From positions 67,541,283 to 67,605,282 of the forward strand of contig CM077346.1 of the NCBI GenBank assembly GCA_039655645.1: a stretch of DNA of 64,000 nucleotides. Direction: 5' to 3'. The notes under the pieces were generated by a model. That model saw only the letters and a program-made list of their open reading frames with translations. It did not search any database and was not told the origin of the DNA. Made by a program: the position numbers and the translations under genes. Positions 13,401-22,655 of this stretch are shown one piece after another. The DNA is from Ammopiptanthus mongolicus. Lineage: Eukaryota; Streptophyta; Magnoliopsida; Fabales; Fabaceae. Position 1 is the stretch's first letter; each line of letters begins with the position of its first letter.

Positions 13401-14906
13401 CATACTTGATCTAGTGATCAAAGTAGGTTTTCCAACATACATGAAAATGGTTTTTCATTCAATCATATCTTCATCAACATATGCTAAAGCACACTACAAC
13501 ATACTCAAGCATAAACTCATCATGACAATCTTGTTCTCCAAGAGAACTTAACAAAACTTAACATATAAAAGTGAACCCAAACTAAAGGGTTTCACCCACA
13601 CATAATTTAAACAACCATCTTCACCACCACCATCTTGGTGTGATGAGGTTCTTCTCCCCATACCTGTTGAAGAGCAGATTCCTGGATCAAAGTCGGTTGA
13701 TCGGTTTGTGAACCTTCTGATAATTAACACCAACTACAAACAACCAAACAATCAAACATTAAACAACAATCAAACCAAACTCAACAATTCTCACAAAGAG
13801 GGTTTCAGCCACCCTAAAGAGAATAAAGCTAGGAATTGATCTTGGTTTTCCATTCATGGATTCAAAGGCATTAGGAAAGCTAAGCATGAAATCAAGTGTT
13901 AAAAATCAAAAATTGATGAAAACACTATTCATCATCATCAAGAAGGGTTCGGCCCTAATTTGCTTTTTGAGCTATGATGAGAGTTGAATCAAAAGCTCTT
14001 GGGTTTAGGTAGAGAATGATGAGGTGAGTTCAAAGAAATTGGTCTCACATCAAAATGATTTTTCTACAATTTCCTATGGATTTTCGAAGTTTTGTATCTA
14101 AGAAATAATTTTCATGAAAATGAAGATTGATCTTGAAATAAAGAGATATTCAAGAAGCTAAGAGATCATAGAAGTGATCTTACCTTGAAATGATGGAAGA
14201 TTGCTCAAGGAATCAAGTGATTCCAACAAGAACTCAAGCTTTTCTCAAGACAATAATGGTGTTTTCTCTCTAAAGTTGAAGATGGTGTTCTTGGCTCTTC
14301 AAGAAGGGCTGGGCTGCGTGAATGAGAGGGTGTGAGGGCTGAGTTCAGCCTTAAAACAAGTCACTTAAGGGCAAAATGGTCATTTGCCAAAAGGGTAAAA
14401 TGGTAAAAGTGCAAAAGGCTAAGGTTAGGGGCATTTTGGTCATTTCGCGTCTAGATTTTCCCGATCGTCATGACGACTCTGGCATACTCTCCCAAGTGTC
14501 CTGGGATGTTGTGATATCAAGATTATCTGTTGACGAGTCTCGGTAAGTCCGTATGTGGCTCCGTTCGTCACCCGATTGAGAATTTCACCCGAACGAAGGT
14601 CAGGAAATGATTTTTCTGAAATTTTTACGAAATTTAACCAAAACGTAGATAATCGAATTCTAAGACTTACTGTCTCGTTCACGGGTCCATCTGAGGTCTT
14701 CTGAGCAGTAAAATCATACTGTCAGTGTAAAAACGCAGACCGGACTCCGTTTGAGTTTTTGACTCAAAACTTAATCGTAGCTTCCTACGATATCGTCGAG
14801 CATGACTATGGTCTCGGAATATTTTATTTCCATTCCTAAGACCTCGAATAAAATAAAGACATTAAAATACTGAAGAATTAGAAAACGTGAAAATCAGGGC
14901 GTTACA
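10447..14906 (-). repeat. LTR, complete (array copy 3)
   Basis: A 4460-bp LTR nearly identical to 3331-7794. It ends at GTTACA (14901-14906), after which the sequence becomes a diverged LTR of the same superfamily, so this is the outer right edge of the array. The duplicated target bases should be about AAGGA at 14907-14911; the matching left copy lies before the window. Confidence 0.9.
12522..12959. repeat. Palindrome cluster in LTR copy 3
   Basis: Same cluster as at 5411-5848, with one visible change: GCTCAGCGAG became GCTCAGCAAG near 12822. The three higher-order units are kept. Confidence 0.9.
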
Positions 14907-15950
14907 AAGGACACTAGGAAAGCTAAGGATGGTATCAAGAGTTAGAAATCAAAAATTTGATGAAAAACACTATTCATCATCACTCTTAGGGTTTGGCCAC
15001 TTTGGGGTTTTAGGGCTAGGATGAGACTTGGATCATGAGCTCTTGGGTTTAGATAGAGGGTGATGAGGTGAGTTCAAAGAACTTGGTTTCACCTCCAAAG
15101 GATTTTCCTACAATTTACTATGGATTTTCAAAGTTTTGGATCTAAGAATGAGTTTCATGAAAATGGAGTTTTGATCTTGATATTGAAAGAGATTCAAGAA
15201 GATATGAGACCATAGAAGTGATCTTACCTTAAAATGGATGAAGATTGGTCAAGAAATCAAGTGATTTCAACAAGCTTTCAAGGTTTTCTCAAGGATTCAA
15301 TGGAGGTTTTTTCTCTAAGGAAGATGAAGTGTTCTTGATGTTCTTGGGTGGCTGGGCTGCGTGGAATGAGGGGCTGAGAGGGCTGTTCCAGCCTTCTAAA
15401 GAGTTCATTAAGGGTAAAAAGGTCATTTGGTTCAAAGGGTAAAATGGTAAAAGGTGAAAAGACTTAAGTTAGGGGTATTTTGGTAATTTCGGGTCCTGAA
15501 ATTCCCGATCGTCATGACGACTCTGGCATGCTCTCCCAAGTGAGTTGACATGATGTGATATCAATATTATCCGTTGTCGGGTCCTGGTAAGTCCATACGC
15601 GGCTCCGTTCTCCACCCGATTGAAGATTTCGCTCGAACAGAGGTCAGGAAATGATTTTTTTGAAATTTTTGCGAAATTTAACCAAAACGTAGAGAATCGA
15701 ATTCTAAGACTTACTGTCTCGTTCACGGGTCCATCTGAGGTCTTCGGAGCAGTAAAATCATACTGCCAGTGTAAAAACGTAGATCGGGCTCCGTTTGAGT
15801 TTTCGACTCAAAACTTAATCGTAGCTTCCTACGATATCGCTGAGCATGATTATGGTCTCGGAATATTTTATATCCCTTTCTAAGACCTCGAATAAAATAT
15901 AAGTTCATAAATACTGATTAAAAGAAAAACTCGAAAATCGGGGTGTTACA
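14907..15950 (-). mobile_element. Older diverged gypsy LTR fragment
   Basis: Aligns from end to end with about the last 1045 bp of the array LTR (for example AGGAAAGCTAAG, then the Leu/Phe-rich spurious frames). It has many substitutions and ends with GGGGTGTTACA. On the element strand this is the 5' edge of an LTR. What follows at 15951 is not a polypurine tract, so this edge faces target DNA: it is a 5' LTR or a solo LTR of an older insertion. The tandem array is inserted into it. Confidence 0.8.
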
Positions 15951-16172
15951 TCCGTAGTAGAAAGTCACATTCTGGATGACTTTCTTCGTCTAGAAAGTCA
16001 CTTTCTACTATGGTAGCGATCATAACCGTAGTGGAAATATAACTTTCCACTACAGTTTACCAATCGTAGTGGAAAGTTCTCACTTTCTACAACGCATCTT
16101 TTTATTACGGTGGTCCAACCATAGTAGAAAGTCAAAACCAACCGTAGTAAAAAGTGCGTTCTGCAGTAATGG
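15951..16172. mobile_element. CACTA-like transposon end
   Basis: A run of about eight short motifs, CCGTAGTGGAAAGT and its inverse ACTTTCTACTA, in both orientations. Such subterminal repeat arrays are typical of plant CACTA (En/Spm) ends. The right edge, AAAAGTGCGTTCTGCAGTA near 16155-16170, resembles a decayed inverted CACTA terminus. The left part appears cut off by the old LTR. No transposase is visible. A Mutator-like end is an alternative. Confidence 0.45.
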
Positions 16173-16330
16173 CTATTGCTAAAAGTCTAGTAAATGATAA
16201 ACTCATACCATAAAACTTTTGATAATAAATCACGTGCCCATGTCCAATCACTGATTTTGGGTCAAAGTCCAAGAATATGAGCTGAAAAGGTTCCCATTCA
16301 ACAATATACCTCCTCTAACAATGAGATGAA

Positions 16331-16484
16331 GGTTTTAAATTACGGTTGCAGTTGCGGTCACGATTGCGTTACGGCATGATACGGCCAAATTGTGACCTTA
16401 CGATCCGCAATCGCAATCTGATGTGGTTGCGACGGCTGTCACAACCGAGATGTTGTGGCGGGATGCGGTCCGTAATTTAAAACC
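16331..16484. mobile_element. MITE with 15-bp terminal inverted repeats
   Basis: GGTTTTAAATTACGG at the left end is exactly inverted as CCGTAATTTAAAACC at the right end, and the 154-bp interior is rich in TTGCGG-type motifs. The flanks ATGAGATGAA (left) and ATGAGTGAG (right) look like an imperfect target duplication of about 9 bp, which would suggest a Mutator-derived MITE. It lies about 315 bp past the calmodulin stop codon. Confidence 0.75.
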
Positions 16485-16800
16485 ATGAGTGAGATGCATG
16501 CCAACCCACAATTGATTTTCATAAATATAATGCGTCATTTAATTTGTGCCGGTCCATTTTTCAAGTAGAGCACATAATAATATTGAACTAGAATTAAAAG
16601 AATAATTATGGTGGGTGTTGAACTAATCAAATGGTGTGTGGCTGAGATGTCACTGCTAATGCTTTGGTCATTCACATCATGGACTACAAGTAGAATATAA
16701 CAAACAATAATAGGAATACTTGTTTCTTGTGAAGGAATGAAATGAGATCGAATGAGAGAAGCCAAATGAATTTGAATAACAAATTTGTTGGTTGAGAATT
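16485..16800. other. Calmodulin 3' flank / probable 3' UTR
   Basis: AT-rich sequence directly after the calmodulin stop on the gene strand. It probably contains the 3' UTR and polyadenylation region; I could not fix a cleavage site. The minus-strand frame here is just the continuation past the last exon and is not a separate gene. Confidence 0.5.
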
Positions 16801-18936
16801 TCATCCAATGGTCATCATCATCTTGACGAATTCATCGTAGTTAACTTGACCATCACCATCCAAATCTGCTTCTTTAATCATCTGCTCGACTTCCTCATCA
16901 GTTAATTTTTCGCCCAGATTGATCATCACATGCCTCAACTGCACAGCAAAGAAAGAATTTATTATATGAATACACGTGTATGTCTTTGTGCATCTATATC
17001 GTCATCTAATAATAGGTAAGACTGTAAGAGTAGTGTGAAAACTGAAAAGAAAGATTCTTTTCAGCTCTCAAATGTCAAACCACAAGGCATTTTTTAATCA
17101 ACCGGCTATTTTTCTTCGGTTGCGGAAAGGTACGAAGTACTGTCCTAGACGTGCATATGGATAAAGCCTCCCTCGATCGTATCAGCACCTCTTATATATG
17201 TCCGCTACCGCTTAATAAGTTATAATTAAATAGTAAAAATTATTTAGATATGTTTTTTTGATCAATCGGAAATACAAAAAATTATATAGATATAAGATAA
17301 TATATACGTCTAACATCACTTTAATTAAACTAATTGCACATACTACTCTGTATTATTAAAAATAATGCATGGATGGTCTTATTTATAATATTTATGTAAG
17401 ATCGAGTAAATTTACTTATATATACTTACATTATCTCATATTTATATAGACTTTGTATTATAAAAAAAAAATGTATGGATGGTCTTATTTATAATATTTA
17501 TGAAAGAGTAAATTTACTTATATATATTTACATTATTTCATATTTTATATAGATTTTATAATTTGATGACAGCTGTTTCTATCTCATATTCTGTAGTCTT
17601 ACACTTTTCTTATGCTATCTCATAAAGATGTGAGGTGATGCAAACAATATTTTTTATAAAATAAGTAATAATTTTTTAATTTTATATAAACTTTCACCTT
17701 TTATATAAACAAATATGTAACTTCTTTTCTCTTGCATAAGCAATCTAACTTTTAACTTCGTATACAAAAGTTCCAAATTTTTACAGTTCTAAATAATTGT
17801 TGGTATTACTTAATTTTTAAAATCATAACGATCTATATTAATATATCAAAGGTTTATATAAGTTTAAAATAATTTATTAGCGATCATACTATAAATTATT
17901 TTTAATGATCATACGATAGAAAATGATTGAAAAACTAATACGAATCTATGCAATAGTTATATAAATATTTTTGCATAAATATCATTGGTTGTGTCATGCA
18001 TGCTTCTCTAAAAGTGCATGTATATGCTTAAATTTCATCTATAAATAACCCAATACAAAAGAAGAAGTAAAATATATAAAAAAAAAAAAAAAAATCAAAC
18101 ATAAAAATGAGAAATTCTATTACGGTAATTCATTAGTTTCATAAGTGTCACACATGGCACACTTTGCAACATCTTGGTCCTACCTGAGTTATTCACGTTT
18201 GAAGAAACTCTCATTTTGTCAAATTTGTATTTGAATTGTCATTGCCGTAAAAGAAAGAACATTACAACAAAAAACGAGTAGAAAGGAATAAAATTTATAT
18301 ACCTCACTAGCTGATATATAGCCATTTTGATCTTTGTCAAAAACCTTGAAAGCCTCTTTGAGATCTTCCTCTGCATCCGTCTCCTAAATGAGAAAGAATT
18401 GCGAACGGAACTTAGTCTCTGGCTATTATATATGAAAGGAAGGATATTAAGCAACACATGCAGTATTAATTAATTAGAAATTTAGCATATATATAATAGT
18501 AGTACTAGTAATAAAGAATTAAAGAATGAGCATAACTTACTTTCATTTTCTTGGCCATTAAGTTCAAGAACTCAACGAATTCTATGGTTCCATTGCCATC
18601 TGCATCGACCTCGTTTATCATATCTTGGAGCTCTTCTTCTGTGGGGTTCTGATCCAATGATCTTATGACAGTAGCCAGTTCCTCCACAGTAATACACCCT
18701 ATTAAAGATTCAAGAAGATACACACTAGCTAGTTATATAAATCACCACTGTTTTGTATGAATGTGACTGTGTGAGTGATGACAATTCTGTCAACATAAAC
18801 ATTGTGTTTCTGAAGGGATAAAATCATAGATAATGCAAAAAGAAGAAAACAATTGCTCACCATCTCCATCTTTGTCAAACAAGCCAAAGGCTTCTTTGAT
18901 CTCAACAATCTGTTCTTCACTAAGAACATCTGCCAT
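16801..18936 (-). CDS. Calmodulin, divergent SCaM-4-like isoform
   Basis: Four exons on the minus strand: 18936-18861, 18698-18541, 18383-18303 and 16938-16801 (TGA stop), together 150 codons. All introns are GT-AG (162, 157 and 1364 bp). The first interrupts the Gly26 codon, the classic plant calmodulin position. Four complete EF-hand loops lie at residues 21-32 (DKDGDGCITVEE), 57-68 (DADGNGTIEFVE), 94-105 (DKDQNGYISASE) and 130-141 (DLDGDGQVNYDE). Each has Asp at position 1 and Glu at 12, so all should bind Ca2+. Lys116, the usual methylation site, is present. Calmodulins are cytosolic and nuclear Ca2+ sensors that bind target enzymes and transcription factors. The variants EQIVEIKEAFGLFDKDG and TIRS-type helix, plus the Q97 and LDG changes, resemble soybean SCaM-4/5 and Arabidopsis CML8 rather than canonical calmodulin; this is from memory. 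Confidence 0.95.
17346..17565. repeat. Tandem duplication in calmodulin intron 3
   Basis: Two copies of a roughly 105-bp AT-rich segment, starting CTCTGTATTA and CTTTGTATTA. Each contains ATGGATGGTCTTATTTATAA and a stretch rich in TTTACTTATATATA. The copies have diverged by several substitutions and short indels. No open frame. It adds to the unusual length of this intron. Confidence 0.8.
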
Positions 18937-19110
18937 ACTGTACAGAGATAGAGACACAGAGAGATACAGAGAGATAAAGAGAGAGAGAGAGAGAGAAATA
19001 GGGAAATGTGTTGAGTATAGCTCAATCTTAGCTGGGCTATATGTAGAATTTCAATGTGGGAAGTGTAGCAAGATTTCTTTTTGAATTTTAATTTAATATT
19101 TAGAGTCAAA
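18937..19110 (-). promoter_or_regulatory. Calmodulin 5' UTR and core promoter
   Basis: Read on the minus strand, a TACATATAG element at 19037-19045 lies about 100 bp before the ATG and could serve as a TATA box. Between it and the ATG is a GA/CT microsatellite (18978-18996) of the kind often seen in plant 5' leaders. The start site itself is not determined. Confidence 0.45.
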
Positions 19111-19565
19111 TCACGCTTATGACTGTATTTTGGTGTGATAGTTGTGGCTTTATTATGGGAAAAGAATCAGATTGCAACCCTCTTGATCTCTATCCAAAAT
19201 ACATAGTGTGACGGTGGGGCATGCAGATTTAAATGGCTTTCTCGTTTGTTTAATATTTGCACCTATTTACTTGAATAATATAATGCGGAGGAAATTTGGA
19301 CAGCTGGAAGCGTTTGATGTTTAGGGGACAAAATTCATTAATTGGAAAGGTAAGAGAGAGGAGGGTGTGGACTATGGACTATGGGGAGGTGTGTAGAGTC
19401 CTCTGTTTTTTCAAATTTCACCACCACCCACCCAAAGACCACGCTGGTTTGCTTGCACGAGATGAGACCCCAAGGATTAGAATTCAGAAATGAAGTTTTC
19501 TTTAAGCTTTGATACGTATTTGATTGATATTGATAATGATAATAATATATGATAGATCACTGTCA

Positions 19566-19595
19566 ACGCGCTTCGAGAATGAAAAAATAACGCGT
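19566..19595. promoter_or_regulatory. Paired CGCG boxes with GT-1 core
   Basis: ACGCGC (19566-19571) and ACGCGT (19590-19595) match the CGCG box bound by calmodulin-binding CAMTA factors. GAAAAA between them (19581-19586) matches the GT-1 core described in the soybean SCaM-4 promoter. The block is about 630-660 bp before the calmodulin ATG. Short motifs like these can occur by chance. Confidence 0.3.
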
Positions 19596-19599
19596 TGTG

Positions 19600-20210
19600 T
19601 TGTACTTTCAGAAGGAAAAAAATGGCATGTACGTGTGGAGAATGTATTCTCATTGGAAGGGGTCAAGGACTCAAGAAGTTGAAAATCAATTTGCTTCTTA
19701 TTCATTCTTTTCGTTTCCTTCACCCTCACTCCCGTCTCAATTTTTTTTATGAGCTAAGAGGGCTGGCCATTTATAAATTTCAAAGATGGGTATGAGTTTG
19801 TGAGGGAATAATTATCTTATGTCATTTTTTTTCCGAGCAAATGGTCAAGTAAAGAAGAGAAATAGACGTAGCTTATTAAAGAAATTTCACAAATTTTGAA
19901 TGGATCTATTAATCAAGTTTTTATTTTTTATTTATTTATTTCCTTTACTTAACCACTTAACAAAGAAATTATATGAATTGATCCAGTTCCTAGTTTGTGA
20001 AATGTTCCAATGTTTTTTTTCAATACTTGAATCAATTCATTGATAAGATCTAGCTTAAGCATCAAAGTGTATACTCTCATCACCTTCTACGAATCATTAA
20101 AGAGCAAAACACCTTATCATATGCTTCAAAGCTAGATGAAAATGAAAACAATACATCAAAAGTTCAATGCCTGAAGCAAACCATATACAACAATAACAAC
20201 CCACATTCTC
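19600..20210. other. Intergenic, no recognised feature
   Basis: Upstream flank of the calmodulin gene, T-rich in places (19740-19750, 19920-19945). Short open frames occur on both strands but have no recognisable domains. The bases TTCTC at 20206-20210 are the left target duplication of element C. Confidence 0.6.
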
Positions 20211-20635
20211 TGATACGACCCTTTTGGAGCAAGGGAAAGCTCCTAAGAAATTGGGGAAGAATGAGCGAAATTGAAAATAAAAAAACTGGTTTAATTCTTC
20301 TCTGCTTCATTCACTCTTCAAACATTTGTTATATAGCACAATTCGGTTCCTAAACTCATGTATCTATTGCCATGTGTACAATAGATATTGTAGCTTGCTA
20401 AATCGTAAATGAGAGAGTGGAATCTAAATGCAGACAACAATTGAAATTCATTACAAGTAAGGCAATCCTATAACTGAAATGGAAGGTTTCTAAAGCATTG
20501 CAAAAGTGTGACTCATGACTCTCCAGCCAGTTTGGCTTTTTCTTTGCTTGTTTTGGATGTGTGGTATTGTGCTCCTTGATCTCTTCTGGCCTAGATCCAG
20601 TGGAATTATTTGGAACTGACCCATGACCCGTATCA
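20211..20635 (-). repeat. Element C 3' LTR
   Basis: A 425-bp LTR matching 45364-45789 with short indels, roughly 90% identical by eye, so this is the oldest dated insertion in the nest. Its TGATACG and CGTATCA ends are perfect inverted repeats. The pol reading frame runs from the internal region about 75 codons into this LTR. Confidence 0.88.
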
Positions 20636-20770
20636 TTACTCCGCTCCTCTAGGACAACCTTGTCCTCAAGGTTGAAATCAGGAAAAACTTCACTAAATGC
20701 AGTAGCATCTTTCCTCATGACTTCCAACTCGGTAAAAGCTTCCCAACGAATAAGAGAGCAGCTCCTTGGA
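20636..20770 (-). pseudogene. Element C pol C-terminus remnant
   Basis: The minus-strand frame contains WEAFTELEV followed by FSEVFPDFNLEDKVVLEE, the usual end of chromovirus-type gypsy polyproteins after a chromodomain. The stretch AGAGGAGCGGAGTAA just before the LTR serves as the polypurine tract. Only about 45 residues remain; the upstream pol is missing. Confidence 0.65.
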
Positions 20771-21004
20771 GCCCACTGTTTGAAATGTGGGGTCCTAACA
20801 GAAATGATATTTCAGTCTCCCGCTGTTATTAGGACCTGTCACAGAAGGAGCGTGTTGCGGATGAAATGGAGCTTGCCACACCAAAAGCAACCACTCCAGC
20901 CGTACAACAGTTCTTGAAGCAAACTCAATTTTTAATAAACCACCAGTTGGTCTGTGCCATTGCTTTGGAATGTACAAAGATGTTGTGATTTTCTTCAGAA
21001 CAAC
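20771..21004 (-). other. Element C internal, unassigned
   Basis: Links the pol remnant and the host-like frame. A 60-codon minus frame (20977-20795) is present, with no recognisable domain. I cannot tell whether it is retroelement or captured sequence. Confidence 0.4.
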
Positions 21005-21864
21005 TTATAAAAATTCTGTGGCAGACTTTGGTTGAATCAAACCACCTATGAAGTGGCAGGGCATCACGATCCAAACTACAAAATCCAATCTCCAGCGGAC
21101 AACTATGTTACCAATTGTTTCTATAACTACAGAGGAAACAATTTGCACAATCACGGACATGCAATCCGCAATGTTGATCTTGACCATGGCCTTTTTGCCA
21201 ACAATTCCAAAGAAGTAATGCCATTCGTTGCAGTGCTTCATGCTGGCAATAACACCATTGCCTTTGAAATGTTTGCTCACTAAAGCTGTGAGAGCGTTGT
21301 AATATGCTTTGGCCAGATCAATTCTGCCCCCATACTTTTCACACACCATCTTTGGCAACTGTTTAGCTATTGTCATACGCAAGAATGCCTCAAGCAGGAA
21401 ATTGTCACGGTTAAATTCCCCTGCAAATGGTGGTGCTCCCCCATAGCTACTGCCATTAGAGGGGTAAGACGACATCTTAATAAACGCCCCGTAGCTTGGA
21501 TCCACTTCTGGAGAAACACTTGGCCCAGTGAATAGATCAACATGGACAATTCGTATTGAATTGGCAAGAGCCACAATTTCGACCTATCCACATGTAGCAA
21601 AACCACTAACCGGTGCCTTATTTGCACATGGATCCCAAAGTTTAAATTGTAAGGACCCACTTGTAAGTGAGAAATAGCAATTTCCACTAAGAGTCATTGC
21701 ATCGAACACGCGACGGGCGTCGGAGAAGTACCTCATTGTGGCAGATTCTTTTGATTTCCTTATTCCACACCCAGAAAATCTACCATCACTGAGGAAGGGG
21801 ATCACAGTAGTACCAGCAGCCAATATAAAAGAAAACACAGGAGCAACAATTGCGTTATCTCTAT
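21005..21864 (-). pseudogene. Host-like open frame inside element C
   Basis: One minus-strand frame of about 285 codons with a single internal TAG. It has no Gag, RT, RNase H or integrase motifs. Composition is that of a globular cellular protein, with blocks such as FSLTSGSLQFKLWDPCANKA, VHVDLFTGPSVSPEVDP and RDNFLLEAFLRMTIAKQLPK. When the copia LTR and one TCTAT copy are set aside, the frame continues into 44479 and upward, which confirms it was one segment before that insertion. I do not recognise the family. A captured cDNA-like fragment of a host gene is my best guess; an unusual element protein is the alternative. Confidence 0.5.
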
Positions 21865-22029
21865 TGTTGAGTCTCCAAAATGTCTGATGTGTATTTACCT
21901 TCGTTTTGATGAGATTAAAACAGTTATTCAATGATTTAATTAAACCCGTCTGTAGTGTTTAACTCGTCTACTCAGTGTGCAGATTAAAACATTAAGTGTC
22001 TATATGAACTAGGCTTTAGCGTGTTATCA

Positions 22030-22160
22030 TCCATCTGAACAAGGAACTGTTCACTCGTATGAACTTGGATAAGTTCACTCGTCTGAGCTAGGTAAGTTCA
22101 CTCGTCTGAAGTAGGAAAGTTCACTCGTCTGAACTAGGAGAAAGTTCACTTGTCTAATGA
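22030..22160 (+). repeat. Short tandem repeats in solo LTR
   Basis: About five copies of a 24-26 bp unit built on GTTCACTCGTCTGAACTAGG. Further CGTCTG motifs are scattered through the rest of this LTR (22200-22330, 43950-44400). Sirevirus-type LTRs often carry such arrays near the promoter. Confidence 0.8.
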
Positions 22161-22655
22161 TGTCTTCACCAGTCTATTGACCAGCGTTACAGAAATTCCT
22201 TCAACCCGTCTAATGAAGAAATCAACGGTCTGATCAAAGGAAGACTCACCTGTCTGAAAGACTACGCAAATGACGTCATTCTCTTTATTAAGAGTCAACC
22301 CGTCTAATGAAGTTACTCACCCGTCTGGTGACTAATGTTGAAGAATATATTGGATGAAAGTTGTCTTGTCTCTGAAAAGGAACTTCAACAAAGTGCTTTG
22401 CCTGAACACAACTGCAACTTACACCAAAAGGGAAAGTCTTCCCTCTGATGGCAAAAAGCAAGTATAAAGACCTGCTAAGACCAAAGGTGTATCAGAAGTC
22501 TCTATCATTCTGATGAGAAAGAACAACCGAAGTTCTCAAGGCTTTAATGGCTGATCAGAACGACTCTTTGCATATATTGAAGATTTGCAAAAAGCCAAGC
22601 CTTCAAACATTGTGTCTAACGGCTTTAAAATCTTGAAGCCTATTTAATGAAGAAT

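Larger units (their letters stand above)
1..14906 (-). mobile_element. Tandem gypsy array (LTR-int-LTR-int-LTR)
   Basis: Positions 1-7123 repeat almost exactly from 7124. The unit is one LTR (about 4460 bp, plus-strand ends TGCAACACCC and GGGCGTTACA) and one internal region (about 2655 bp). The window starts inside the first LTR, so the left end is missing. The array reads on the minus strand: the primer site is at the high-coordinate side and the polypurine tract at the low side of each internal region. Both internal copies lack integrase, chromodomain, most RNase H, the protease active site and the gag N-terminus, so the element is non-autonomous. By eye the copies differ at roughly 0.3-0.5% of positions. 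Shared deletions plus shared LTRs fit tandem duplication of one element by unequal exchange between LTRs. Confidence 0.9.

Noticed and set aside
16535..16804. Separate 89-codon minus-strand gene
   Set aside because: It overlaps the calmodulin stop and 3' flank and has no domain; most likely a chance frame.
18075..18098. Poly(A) tract as a SINE or processed-copy tail
   Set aside because: No A/B-box-like sequence or target duplication is visible around it; a simple homopolymer in an AT-rich intron is enough.
18729..19109. 126-codon minus-strand frame over the calmodulin start
   Set aside because: It is in a different frame from calmodulin exon 1 and is driven by the GA/CT microsatellite.
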